NCBI GenBank assembly: GCA_017549765.1
Contig: JAFYNM010000016.1
Span: forward strand, 1-59,096
Reading direction: 5' to 3'
DNA length: 59,096 nucleotides
From: Bacteroidales bacterium
GTDB lineage: Bacteria > Bacteroidota > Bacteroidia > Bacteroidales > WCHB1-69
Under the pieces are notes generated by a model. The model made no database searches, was not told where the DNA came from, and worked only from the letters and a program-made list of their open reading frames with translations. Shown piece by piece: positions 35,127 to 43,418 of this stretch (positions are counted from its first letter, which is position 1; each line of letters starts with the position of its first letter). The position numbers and the translations under genes are program-made.

Positions 35127-36584
35127 CTACTTGGTAGGCACGTTTTTGAGTACGGCTACTAAGAAATCGAAGAATTTGCCAACGGATTCGATGTTTACGC
35201 GCTCAACGGGGGAGTGCGGGTGCTCGATGGTCGGCCCGAAGGATACCATGTCCCAGTCGGGATAGCAGGCTCCGAAGAGACCGCACTCGAGGCCGGCGTG
35301 GATGGCCATTACCTTCGGGTCGTTGCCGAATTTCTTCTTATAGACCTTCATGCAGGTGTTCATGATCGGAGAATCCATGTTCGGCTTCCAGCCGGGATAG
35401 GCGCCGGTGAGCTCGATGTTGCACTCGGCGAGTTCCGCGATGGCGGTCATCTTGGCGCCGAGGGCGTCTTTGGCGCTATCCACGGAGCTGCGCAGCAGAC
35501 AGCAGGCGCTCATCTTGCCATTCTCAGCCTTGATGTTGGCGAGGTTGTTGGAGGTCTCCACCAAGTCCTTCATGGAGTCGCTCATGCGGACCACACCGTT
35601 GGGAATGGCGAAGATCATGTTGAGGAATTGGTTCTGGGCCTTGGTGCGGATGACCTTCTTCGGGGTGTCCACAGCCTTGACGCTGACGGCGAGGTTCTCC
35701 TCAGTGGCGGCAAATTCGGCCTTCACGATGGCATCATATTTCTTGATGTAGTTCTTGAACGCGGTGGCTTTCTTGGCAGGCACGGCGATGATGGCCGTGG
35801 CCTCGCGCGGGATGGCGTTACGCAGACTGCCGCCGTTGACGGTGGCAACGCAGGCACCATACTCCTTCACGGCATGGGTGATGCAGCGTACCAGCAGTTT
35901 GTTGGCATTGGCACGGCCCAGGTTGATGTCCATGCCGGAGTGACCGCCATGCAGACCGCTGACGCAGACTTGGAAGCCCTTCATGTCGTCGGGCGTGGGC
36001 ATCGTGGTGTAACTGCGCTCGAAGTTGGCGTCCAAACCGCCGGCACAACCCACGTACAATTCGCCCTCCGTCTCGGAGTCGAGGTTGATGAGGATCTTGC
36101 CCTTGACAAAGCCTTTCTTCAGGCCGAAGGCACCCGTCATGCCGGTCTCTTCGTCGATGGTGGCAAGAATCTCTAACGGACCGTGTTGCACGCCCTTGGT
36201 GGTGACGCAGGCCAAGGCGGCACACACGCCGATGCCGTTGTCGGCACCCAGCGTGGTATGGTTGGCACGCACCCAGCCATTGTCGATGATGGGCTCGATG
36301 GGGCTCTTCAGAAAGTCAAACTTGGGATCGTCAGCCTGGGGTACCATGTCGCAGTGGCCTTGCAGGATGACGGGGGTGAGCTTCTCCATGCCCTTGGTGG
36401 CAGGCACTGTGAAGAGCAGGTTGCCGGTCTTGTCTTGTTCGACCTTTACATTGTGCTCTTTAGCCCAGCTTTTCATCCAGTTGACGACAGCTGTCTCGTG
36501 TTTGGAAGGATGCGGGTTGTCGCAGAAGTGTGCAAAGTTCTCCCACAAGTCGTGTGGGTAGAGTTTTAATAATTCTTGATTCAT
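35127..36584 (-). CDS. pepD: Aminoacyl-histidine dipeptidase PepD (M20 family)
   Basis: The 485-residue cytosolic dipeptidase hydrolyses a broad set of dipeptides including Xaa-His. M20 metal motifs are visible: ILQGHCDMV (first His/Asp), TLGADNGIGVC (bridging Asp), IDEETGMTGAFGL (catalytic Glu-Glu) and NLDSETEGELYVGCAGG. The C-terminal region includes VMAIHAGLECGLFG and SFGPTIEHPHSPVERVNI with the last zinc His. Length and order are those of PepD. It starts 39 bases after the HdrD-like gene and may share its operon. Confidence 0.95.
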   Translation of the reverse strand: MNQELLKLYPHDLWENFAHFCDNPHPSKHETAVVNWMKSWAKEHNVKVEQDKTGNLLFTVPATKGMEKLTPVILQGHCDMVPQADDPKFDFLKSPIEPIIDNGWVRANHTTLGADNGIGVCAALACVTTKGVQHGPLEILATIDEETGMTGAFGLKKGFVKGKILINLDSETEGELYVGCAGGLDANFERSYTTMPTPDDMKGFQVCVSGLHGGHSGMDINLGRANANKLLVRCITHAVKEYGACVATVNGGSLRNAIPREATAIIAVPAKKATAFKNYIKKYDAIVKAEFAATEENLAVSVKAVDTPKKVIRTKAQNQFLNMIFAIPNGVVRMSDSMKDLVETSNNLANIKAENGKMSACCLLRSSVDSAKDALGAKMTAIAELAECNIELTGAYPGWKPNMDSPIMNTCMKVYKKKFGNDPKVMAIHAGLECGLFGACYPDWDMVSFGPTIEHPHSPVERVNIESVGKFFDFLVAVLKNVPTK

Positions 36585-36623
36585 TGCTTTTGTGTTTTGT
36601 TTGTTGTATAATTATTGATAGTA

Positions 36624-38411
36624 TTATTTCTCGATTTGGTTGGCGACAATCTCCGCAATATCCTTTACGTTGGCTCCGGTGCCGTGGACAAAGGCTTTCT
36701 TGCACATCGGACAGGCGGTGGCGATGATGTCGGGGTTGGGCTCCGACAGGCAGGCCAGCGTGTTGTCACGGATGACCGTCTGCTGTTCCAAGGACAGGAC
36801 GGTGTTGCCTAAGTTCATGCCGCAGCAGAGACTGTTCTCCTTTTCGTCGGAGATGTTGAGTAGCGTGGCGACGGCGGAGAGCACTTGTCGGGGCTGTTCG
36901 TAGATGTGTTGCCCGCGGCCTAACTCGCACGGGTCGTGATAGGTGACCTTCAGATCCCCTTTCTTGACTTTCAGCTTGCCACTGTCAATGAGCATCTTTA
37001 GATATTCGGTATGATGATAGACAGGGATGGATAGCTGATATTCGTCTTTGAATGATTTGTAACAAATTGGACAAGAGGTGATTAAAGCAGTTGCGCCGGA
37101 TTGGCGAATGAGCTCGGTGTTTTTGCGCCGGAGCTCCGAGGCCTGGCTGTTGAAGCCCTGTTGCAGAAGCGGGCGTCCGCAGCAGATGGTCCCTTGCTCG
37201 TCCATATACCAGTAGTCTTGGCCCGCCGCCTGGAAGATGGTCTCCATGGCTTGGGTGATGCCGGGCGTCAGGTGTGACATACAACCACCGAAATAGGCGA
37301 CACGGCCAATGGCGTTGAAAGAGTTGACATTTTTCAGATAGGAATAGCTGTCCGGCATATCTATTTTCCCTTTGTCGCGGGCAATACGACGGATGTTCAT
37401 CAGGTCGATGTTGACGGGACAGTCTTCCACGCATCGGTTGCACATCAGGCAGTTCTTGGCTGCGGTGACGATGTCTTTATGATATTCAAGGTTTCTGAGG
37501 TTTCGTAAGAGATATACAGACTGCACCTCGGGGATGTCCAGGTCTTTGTATAGCGGACAGTGGTCGATGCACATGCCGCAGCGGGAACAAGAACTCAGTT
37601 CAAACTTGGTGAAGCCAGTCATGCGCGTGTGCTCCTGGACACCCAGCCTGCGGAAATAGATCAGGAAGATCTCGGTGAAGATGTGCATATAGCGGGTGAA
37701 GGGCAACAGCACGAAGAAGACGCAGAGGTCGATGGAGTAGAGGGACCAGAAGGGCAGCTCCAGGAACTGGGCCGCAGGGATGCTGAAGAGGTTGCCGATG
37801 GACTGGGTCAGGAAGCCGCCGTTGCCATAGATACAGGCCGTCACAGACTCGCTGAGAAGGCGCAACGGGAAGATGCCCCAGAGGGAGTAGCGGATGGCTT
37901 TGTCCATCAGGGAGTGCTTGGTGGCGCGCTGCATGCCCAGAAGGCTGGAACGGATCTTCTTGACAAGGGCCAGACATACTCCAGACAAGACATAGAGGAG
38001 CAGCAGGTCCATCAGGTTGGTGAAGAAGACCTCGGTGCCGTTGACGGGTGGGGTGTGGTGGAAGTAGCGGTAGAAGATGGCCACCCAGAAGTGGAAGTGT
38101 TCCTTGGTGCCGAGACGGCTCTCAATGGCACCCACCAGGATCAGCAGGAACCAGCCGAAGGCGATGCTGCGGTGCATGTAGCCTAACCGCCAGTTTTTCT
38201 TGGTGATGCGGAGGTGCAGGAGGCACTCGGTGAACATCTCCCAGAGGGCAGGTATGAACTTGACGCTGAAGATGTTCTTGTAGAGCGTCTTTTTCTGAGC
38301 CCGGTCGAACTGACGGACCCAGCGGACGTATTTGTATATGCAGATGCCAAGCAGCGCGAATGCTCCCAGCACGAAAGGCAGTACGAAAGGACTAAAATTT
38401 TCCATCTTCAA
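36624..38411 (-). CDS. HdrD/HdrE-like membrane (Fe-S) oxidoreductase
   Basis: The 595-residue protein starts with five hydrophobic segments (about residues 8-28 and 85-265) resembling the nitrate-reductase gamma/HdrE cytochrome b type. Two 4Fe-4S motifs follow (CSRCGMCIDHC and CLMCNRCVEDC). Two CCG domains come next: GGCMSH with ICCGRPL, and SCPICY, HDPCELG, SLCCGMNLG with ACPMC. This is the fused membrane plus HdrD layout. The family passes electrons between quinone-type carriers and thiol or other cofactors. The donor here is unknown. It overlaps the preceding ferredoxin-like gene by 20 bases. Confidence 0.88.
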   Translation of the reverse strand: MKMENFSPFVLPFVLGAFALLGICIYKYVRWVRQFDRAQKKTLYKNIFSVKFIPALWEMFTECLLHLRITKKNWRLGYMHRSIAFGWFLLILVGAIESRLGTKEHFHFWVAIFYRYFHHTPPVNGTEVFFTNLMDLLLLYVLSGVCLALVKKIRSSLLGMQRATKHSLMDKAIRYSLWGIFPLRLLSESVTACIYGNGGFLTQSIGNLFSIPAAQFLELPFWSLYSIDLCVFFVLLPFTRYMHIFTEIFLIYFRRLGVQEHTRMTGFTKFELSSCSRCGMCIDHCPLYKDLDIPEVQSVYLLRNLRNLEYHKDIVTAAKNCLMCNRCVEDCPVNIDLMNIRRIARDKGKIDMPDSYSYLKNVNSFNAIGRVAYFGGCMSHLTPGITQAMETIFQAAGQDYWYMDEQGTICCGRPLLQQGFNSQASELRRKNTELIRQSGATALITSCPICYKSFKDEYQLSIPVYHHTEYLKMLIDSGKLKVKKGDLKVTYHDPCELGRGQHIYEQPRQVLSAVATLLNISDEKENSLCCGMNLGNTVLSLEQQTVIRDNTLACLSEPNPDIIATACPMCKKAFVHGTGANVKDIAEIVANQIEK

Positions 38412-38748
38412 AAGGTTCGTTTGAGTTAGAGATGATTTGACGGATGTTGATGATGAGAGAGCGCAGGTTCACGCCGCGGGGACACACGAGGGTGCACTTG
38501 CCGCAGAGCATGCACTTCTGCAATTCTGTGGCTGCATTGTCATACAGTCCACGACGGATGGAGAAGTGGACCTTTCGGATGTTGAAGTCTGTGTATTGTC
38601 GCGCCGAGCAGGTGGCAGTGCAACCGCCGCAGCCAATGCAGTTCTTGTAGGAAGGGACCGCCTCGACAGCCTGCTTGAACTTGGTCAAAGAGGCTTCCGA
38701 TAACTGTATGGAGCGAGTCTTTTTGATGATGAAACCGAAATCTGCCAT
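38392..38748 (-). CDS. HdrC-like 4Fe-4S protein (small)
   Basis: The 118-residue protein has two 4Fe-4S motifs, CIGCGGCTATC and CMLCGKCTLVCPRG, in a ferredoxin-like dicluster fold of the HdrC/GlpC kind, and ends with helices. Soluble electron transfer partner for the CCG-domain protein is the expected role. The start lies six bases after the stop of the larger HdrC-like gene and the end overlaps the HdrD-like start by 20 bases. Confidence 0.88.
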   Translation of the reverse strand: MADFGFIIKKTRSIQLSEASLTKFKQAVEAVPSYKNCIGCGGCTATCSARQYTDFNIRKVHFSIRRGLYDNAATELQKCMLCGKCTLVCPRGVNLRSLIINIRQIISNSNEPFEDGKF

Positions 38749-38754
38749 AGTCTC

Positions 38755-39363
38755 TTATTCTTTGTCTAACACTTTTTTTCTGAGATCCATGCCACCGGTG
38801 ACCTCGAAGATCTTGCGCACCTCTTCCATGTCTTCGTGAGGTATCTCGCGCAATGCTCCGGGACCTTTGCCGTGATAGTTGGCGCCCAATTTGGGGGCCA
38901 GGTCTTGGATGTTCTTGTGATACCATTCCCAGATAGGCCCCTGCTCAGGGTGATAGTCTGGGCTTACCTTGTCGGGGTGAACGCAGTATCCGATTTCCAG
39001 GATGTTGGATCCGATAGCGTTCATCAGGAACACCTGCTGGCGTCCCATCTCGCTGTCCATAAAGTAGCCGAACTTCTGGGATTCGTTGCGCAGGACGGAG
39101 ATGATCTCGCCGGGGGCATTGCCTCTGGGACAGCGGGGCTTGCACGACATGCACTGGCCGCAAAACCAGATGGTGTCGGATCGTAACAGCTGTTCGAGGG
39201 AGCTTTCGTCCTTGCGTTGCACGATGTCGCAGATGCGGCGCGGGTCATACTCGTAGAATTCCGCTGCCGGGCATACGGCTGTGCACATGCCGCAGTTCAT
39301 GCATGCCTTCAACGATTCCGCAAAGCGCACGTCTTTTTGAATGTCTTCTATCAGATTGCTCAT
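38755..39363 (-). CDS. HdrC-like 4Fe-4S protein (large)
   Basis: The 202-residue protein has CMNCGMCTAVC (residues 21-31) and CGQCMSCKPRCPRG (about 68-81) clusters within an HdrC-type domain. A C-terminal region of 100 residues without cysteines-rich motifs follows (PEQGPIWEWYHKNIQDL, GPGALREIPHEDMEEVRKIFE). The extension is unusual for HdrC and may dock a partner. Its ATG overlaps the VOC protein stop (ATGA), so the four genes are tightly coupled. Confidence 0.86.
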   Translation of the reverse strand: MSNLIEDIQKDVRFAESLKACMNCGMCTAVCPAAEFYEYDPRRICDIVQRKDESSLEQLLRSDTIWFCGQCMSCKPRCPRGNAPGEIISVLRNESQKFGYFMDSEMGRQQVFLMNAIGSNILEIGYCVHPDKVSPDYHPEQGPIWEWYHKNIQDLAPKLGANYHGKGPGALREIPHEDMEEVRKIFEVTGGMDLRKKVLDKE

Positions 39364-40436
39364 GATTGTTTGAATTTTACCCGGTTGAATCTCATCAATT
39401 GGAAGAAAGCCTTGGGCAGTGGCTTGGAGCGGTCTTTTTTCATCAGGTTGATGCCGATGTTAAGTTTGTCGATGATGGGGATGCGGTGAATCTCCACGAA
39501 TTCGATGAGGGTTCCATCGGGGTCTTCGATGTAGGTGAAGTGTCCGGAGGCTTTGCCCATGTCGAAGTTGGCATTCTGTTTGCAACTGTCCACGGTGAAG
39601 TGGATGCCCTTGCTCTCGCAATACTCCTCGAGAGCTTTCATGTTGACCACGTCCATGCATAGCTGTATGTAGCCGGGATCTCCCCAGAAGCGGTTTTCAT
39701 AGATCTTGCGGGGTGTGCGGTCCAACGCCTGCACCAACTCGACGGTGCCCGTGCCGTACAATTGGGAGAAGGGACCCGTGAGGGGAGTGGAGCGTCCCAG
39801 CAGCACGCGTCGGTAAGCTTGGGAGCCGCCTTTGAGAGTCTGCCAGTCGGAGAAGACGCCGTTCTTGTCGTACAGGATGGTGTCGAAGCCGAGGATGTCC
39901 TGGTAGATAGGAAGGGAGCGCTCGATGTCGGTGACGCCGATCATGGCGCCGACGATGCCGCCTGAGTACCTGTTCTCGTCGATGAATATGTAGTTGTCTT
40001 CGACCACCTGGAAGGTGTTGCCGAAGGGGTCGTGCACGTAGAAGGTGGGAAGACCGCGCGGGTCGGTATAGACGGGAGTCACATCGTCATGCTTGGCGAT
40101 CAGCTCGTCGTGATAAGCTTCTATGTTATGGGTTTTGATTTTGGCGATGAAGATGCCGAGGTCACCTATTTGGATGGGGAAATCCACTTTCAGGGGCTTC
40201 CGTTCCGAGTATTGCCAGATTTCGAATCCGCCGCCGCCTTGGAGGTTGGCGGCTATGCAGGCGTGTCGTTTTTGGGGTTGGTTTCCTGTATAGGGCAGCA
40301 TGAATTCCGCGACGGTGTTGTCCTCGAGTATTCGGATGTTCATTTGGAACATATCAGCATACCATTTCCAAGAGAGGACCATGTCTTCGGTGCCGATACC
40401 TATTTGCTGAATTCCAACAATGTTGTAGTTTTTCAT
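39360..40436 (-). CDS. Double VOC-domain protein (glyoxalase/HPPD-like)
   Basis: The 358-residue protein has two vicinal-oxygen-chelate modules: DMVLSWKWYADMF with HDPFGNTFQVVE, and DIERSLPIYQDILGF with YIEDPDGTLIEFVEI. The usual first metal ligand His of the beta-alpha-beta unit is not seen (GIQQIGIG, VGAMIGV), while the Glu in the last strand is kept, so metal binding is uncertain. The start at 40436 (MKNYNI) is chosen because promoter TACTTTTG lies upstream; the frame is open to 40514. It leads the operon with three Hdr-like proteins, which suggests it handles the substrate of that electron-transfer complex. Confidence 0.85.
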   Translation of the reverse strand: MKNYNIVGIQQIGIGTEDMVLSWKWYADMFQMNIRILEDNTVAEFMLPYTGNQPQKRHACIAANLQGGGGFEIWQYSERKPLKVDFPIQIGDLGIFIAKIKTHNIEAYHDELIAKHDDVTPVYTDPRGLPTFYVHDPFGNTFQVVEDNYIFIDENRYSGGIVGAMIGVTDIERSLPIYQDILGFDTILYDKNGVFSDWQTLKGGSQAYRRVLLGRSTPLTGPFSQLYGTGTVELVQALDRTPRKIYENRFWGDPGYIQLCMDVVNMKALEEYCESKGIHFTVDSCKQNANFDMGKASGHFTYIEDPDGTLIEFVEIHRIPIIDKLNIGINLMKKDRSKPLPKAFFQLMRFNRVKFKQS

Positions 40437-40456
40437 TGTAATAAATTTTGAACCTG

Positions 40457-40487
40457 CAAAAGTATGAAATTGTGGTATAAAAACAAA
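40457..40487 (-). promoter_or_regulatory. Promoter of the VOC/Hdr-like operon
   Basis: Minus strand: TTTG, 19 bp spacer, TACTTTTG (40457-40464). It is close to the Bacteroidota consensus and decides the VOC start at 40436. Confidence 0.7.
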
Positions 40488-40489
40488 AT

Positions 40490-40518
40490 AAAAAAAAAGA
40501 GGCTGCTTTCGCAACCTC
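40490..40518 (-). terminator. Terminator of tRNA-Ala
   Basis: On the minus strand an 8 bp stem (GAGGTTGC with GCAGCCTC, one G-T pair) with a GAAA loop is followed by a nine-base T-run (40490-40498). It lies ten bases past the tRNA 3' end. Confidence 0.8.
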
Positions 40519-40528
40519 TCTCATCCAG

Positions 40529-40602
40529 TGGAGCGTATGAGAATCGAACTCACGACCTCTTGACTGCCAGTCAAACGCTCTAGCCAACTGAGCTAACGCC
40601 CC
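40529..40602 (-). tRNA. tRNA-Ala (anticodon GGC)
   Basis: The 74-base gene folds into a full cloverleaf: acceptor GGGGCGT/ACGCTCC, D arm GCTC/GAGC, anticodon stem TTTGA/TCAAG with loop CTGGCAG, T arm GTGAG/CTCAT with loop TTCGATT, discriminator A. Anticodon GGC (40566-40568 on the plus strand as GCC) reads Ala GCC/GCU codons. The G3-U70 pair, the alanine identity element, is present. The 3' CCA is not encoded. Confidence 0.97.
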
Positions 40603-40672
40603 GTTTGAAATCGGCGGCAAAAATATAAAAAATATCAATACGCCGCTCTTTTTGAATTAAAAAAATAATTAG

Positions 40673-40680
40673 TACCTTTG
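40673..40680 (+). promoter_or_regulatory. -7 element TACCTTTG of trxB
   Basis: TACCTTTG with TTTG at 40651-40654 (18 bp spacer) lies 19 bases before the trxB ATG. It supports the start at 40700. Confidence 0.65.
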
Positions 40681-40699
40681 CAGCCTAAATTTGAAAACT

Positions 40700-41641
40700 A
40701 TGGCAGAATCTGTTAAGTGCCTGATAATAGGCTCCGGACCGGCCGGATATACAGCCGGAATATACGCCGCTCGCGCCGACCTTAAACCTGTCCTCATCGA
40801 GGGCCTACAGCCTGGCGGCCAGCTGACCATCACCAACGAGGTGGAGAATTTCCCCGGCTATCCGCAGGGCGCCTCCGGTCCTGTCATCATGGAGGATATC
40901 CGCAACCAAGCCCTCCATGTGGGCGTCGAGATGCGCACCGGCATCGTCACCAAGGTCGATTTTTCCTCCCGTCCGTTCCACTGCTGGGTCGATGACAAGG
41001 ACGAGATCCTCGCCGACACCGTCATCGTGGCTACGGGCGCACAGGCCCGCTGGCTCGGACTCCCCAGCGAGCAGAAGTTCCGCGGCTTCGGAGTCTCTAC
41101 CTGCGCCACTTGCGACGGCAACTTCTTCCGCAAACGCACTACCGTCGTCATCGGCGGCGGCGACACCGCCCTCGAGGATGCCCTCTATCTGTCGCAACTC
41201 TGCACCAAGGTCTATATCGTGCACCGCCGCGACCAGTTCCGGGGCACCGCTGCCCTCCAGAAACTGGTGCTCCAGACCCCGAATATCGAGGTCCTCTGGA
41301 ACCATGTGCCCGTGGATATCATAGGTCAACAGGAGGGCTTTATCAAGAAGGTGACAGGTCTCCAGATCCGCCATGTGGCGACGGGCGAGGAGCAGACCAT
41401 CGAGGTCAACGGGGTCTTTGAGGCCATCGGCGTGACACCCCAAAGCGACCTCTTCAAAGGCCAGCTTGAGATGAACGAACAGGGCTACATCGTCACCCAA
41501 CCCGGAACCTGCCGCACTAATGTGCCCGGCGTGTTCGCCGCAGGCGATGTGCAAGACCCCAACTACCGCCAAGGCATCGTGGCCGCTGGCTCCGGCGCCA
41601 TCGCTGGCATCGAGGCGTCAAGGTTCCTGATGGAGAATTGA
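40700..41641 (+). CDS. trxB: Thioredoxin reductase TrxB
   Basis: The 313-residue flavoprotein reduces thioredoxin with NADPH. It has the FAD motif GSGPAGYTAG, the redox-active C135-A-T-C138 pair, the NADPH-binding GGGDTALEDA motif and the C-terminal FAD contact GVFAAGDVQDPNYRQ. Length is typical. Start 40700 (MAESV) is used; an in-frame TTG nine bases upstream lies too close to the promoter. Apparently monocistronic. Confidence 0.96.
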   Translation: MAESVKCLIIGSGPAGYTAGIYAARADLKPVLIEGLQPGGQLTITNEVENFPGYPQGASGPVIMEDIRNQALHVGVEMRTGIVTKVDFSSRPFHCWVDDKDEILADTVIVATGAQARWLGLPSEQKFRGFGVSTCATCDGNFFRKRTTVVIGGGDTALEDALYLSQLCTKVYIVHRRDQFRGTAALQKLVLQTPNIEVLWNHVPVDIIGQQEGFIKKVTGLQIRHVATGEEQTIEVNGVFEAIGVTPQSDLFKGQLEMNEQGYIVTQPGTCRTNVPGVFAAGDVQDPNYRQGIVAAGSGAIAGIEASRFLMEN

Positions 41642-41722
41642 GAATTCGGCATAATAAGTGTGGGGTGAAGCATCATCCACCCCCGCTTTCTGAATGGAAG
41701 ACCACAAAAAACTCAATACGAG

Positions 41723-41754
41723 ATTTGCGGATTCAATTATTATTTTTATTTTTG
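41723..41754 (+). promoter_or_regulatory. Promoter of pyrG
   Basis: TTTG at 41723-41726, a 20 bp spacer and TATTTTTG at 41747-41754 form an excellent Bacteroidota promoter, 23 bases before the pyrG ATG. It excludes the longer in-frame reading from 41694. Confidence 0.75.
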
Positions 41755-41777
41755 CAGCCCATAAAAAGATCATTTTT

Positions 41778-43382
41778 ATGGACACCAAATACATCTTCGT
41801 TACGGGCGGAGTGGTCTCCTCATTGGGAAAGGGCATCATCTCCGCCAGTATTGGCAAGCTGCTGCAAGCGCGCGGCTACAAAGTTACCATCCAGAAATTC
41901 GACCCCTATATCAATATCGACCCGGGTACTCTGAACCCCTACGAACACGGTGAGTGCTATGTGACAGTCGATGGTATGGAAACCGACCTCGACTTGGGAC
42001 ACTATGAACGGTTTACGGGCATACACACCACACGCAACAATTCGGTTACCACTGGACGCATCTATAAGACGGTGATTGACCGCGAGCGTCACGGCGACTA
42101 TTTAGGCAAAACCATTCAGGTGGTGCCGCACATCACGGACGAGATCAAGCGCAGAATACTACGGGAGGACGAAAAGGACGAACAACTGGATTTCGTGATT
42201 ACCGAAGTGGGCGGTACCATCGGCGACATCGAGAGTGCGCCGTTCATGGAGGCCATCCGTCAGTTACGTTGGCAGCTGGGGCGTAACGCTGTGTGTGTGC
42301 ACCTGACCTACGTGCCCTATCTGAAGGCCGCCGATGAGCTGAAGACAAAGCCTACCCAGCACAGCGTGAAAGAGTTACAGGGAATGGGAATCCAACCTGA
42401 CATCCTCGTGCTGCGGACAGAACGCCATCTGGACGACCACGTTCGTATGAAGGTGGCCTCGTTCTGCAATGTCGATCTGGAATGTGTGGTCCAGAGCGAG
42501 GACATGCCCAGCATCTATGAGGTGCCCGTGAGTATGCAGCACCAGGGACTTGACGCGGCCATTCTGCGAAAGATAGGCATCCCGGTAGGGGAGACTCCCG
42601 AGATGAAATCCTGGCATGATTTCCTCGACAAACAGCGTCATGCCACGCGTGAGGTCCACATCGGGTTGGTGGGCAAGTACGACCTGCAGGATGCCTACAA
42701 GAGCATCCGCGAGAGCCTGAATCTGGCCGGTGTCTATAATGATGTGAAAGCCAAAATCCATTTCGTCAACAGCGAAGAGATTTCCAAAGAGAATGTGGCT
42801 GAGAAACTTGACGGGCTGACAGGCATTGTCATCTGCCCTGGCTTCGGACAACGTGGCATAGAGGGTAAGATCATCGCCGCTGAATATACACGCACTCACA
42901 ACATCCCCACCTTCGGCATCTGCCTGGGTATGCAGATGATGGTGATTGAGTTCGCCCGCAATGTGCTCGGTTATCAAGATGCCAATAGTGCCGAAATGGA
43001 TGAGAAGACGCCCCATAACGTCATCGACATTATGGAAGAACAGAAGAACATCACCCAGATGGGAGGAACCATGCGGTTGGGCGCCTACGAGTGCGAACTG
43101 AAAGAAGGAAGCCGCGTTTATGAAGCATACGGGAAGGAAACGCTCATCAGGGAACGCCACCGTCATCGTTATGAGTTCAACAATGTATATAAAGAGGAAT
43201 ATGAGGCTCATGGAATGAAGTGTGTGGGTGTCAATCCCGCCGCCAATCTGGTGGAGATTGTAGAGATTCCGGAGAAGCGCTGGTACATCGGCACCCAGTT
43301 CCACCCGGAATACTCGTCGTCCGTGCTCCATCCTCATCCCCTCTTCATGAACTTTGTCAAGACTTGTCTCACCAATCATTAA
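41778..43382 (+). CDS. pyrG: CTP synthase PyrG
   Basis: The 534-residue enzyme converts UTP to CTP using ATP and glutamine. The N-terminal amidoligase domain shows VTGGVVSSLGKG and the KFDPYINIDPGTLNPYEHGE region. The C-terminal class I glutamine amidotransferase domain shows the nucleophile Cys in GICLGMQ and the His-Glu pair in QFHPEY. Start 41778 (MDTKYIF) follows from homology and the promoter. The stop is separated from the next gene's ATG only by a five-unit heptamer array. Confidence 0.97.
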   Translation: MDTKYIFVTGGVVSSLGKGIISASIGKLLQARGYKVTIQKFDPYINIDPGTLNPYEHGECYVTVDGMETDLDLGHYERFTGIHTTRNNSVTTGRIYKTVIDRERHGDYLGKTIQVVPHITDEIKRRILREDEKDEQLDFVITEVGGTIGDIESAPFMEAIRQLRWQLGRNAVCVHLTYVPYLKAADELKTKPTQHSVKELQGMGIQPDILVLRTERHLDDHVRMKVASFCNVDLECVVQSEDMPSIYEVPVSMQHQGLDAAILRKIGIPVGETPEMKSWHDFLDKQRHATREVHIGLVGKYDLQDAYKSIRESLNLAGVYNDVKAKIHFVNSEEISKENVAEKLDGLTGIVICPGFGQRGIEGKIIAAEYTRTHNIPTFGICLGMQMMVIEFARNVLGYQDANSAEMDEKTPHNVIDIMEEQKNITQMGGTMRLGAYECELKEGSRVYEAYGKETLIRERHRHRYEFNNVYKEEYEAHGMKCVGVNPAANLVEIVEIPEKRWYIGTQFHPEYSSSVLHPHPLFMNFVKTCLTNH

Positions 43383-43417
43383 TCACCATTCACTGATCAC
43401 TGTTCACTTATCACTTA
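43383..43417 (+). repeat. Heptamer array I (TCACNNN x5) between pyrG and the purF-like gene
   Basis: Units TCACCAT, TCACTGA, TCACTGT, TCACTTA, TCACTTA. It starts on the base after the pyrG stop and ends one base before the next ATG, so the whole intergenic gap is repeat. A 24 bp stretch is shared exactly with array J at 47229-47252. Confidence 0.9.
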
Positions 43418-43418
43418 T

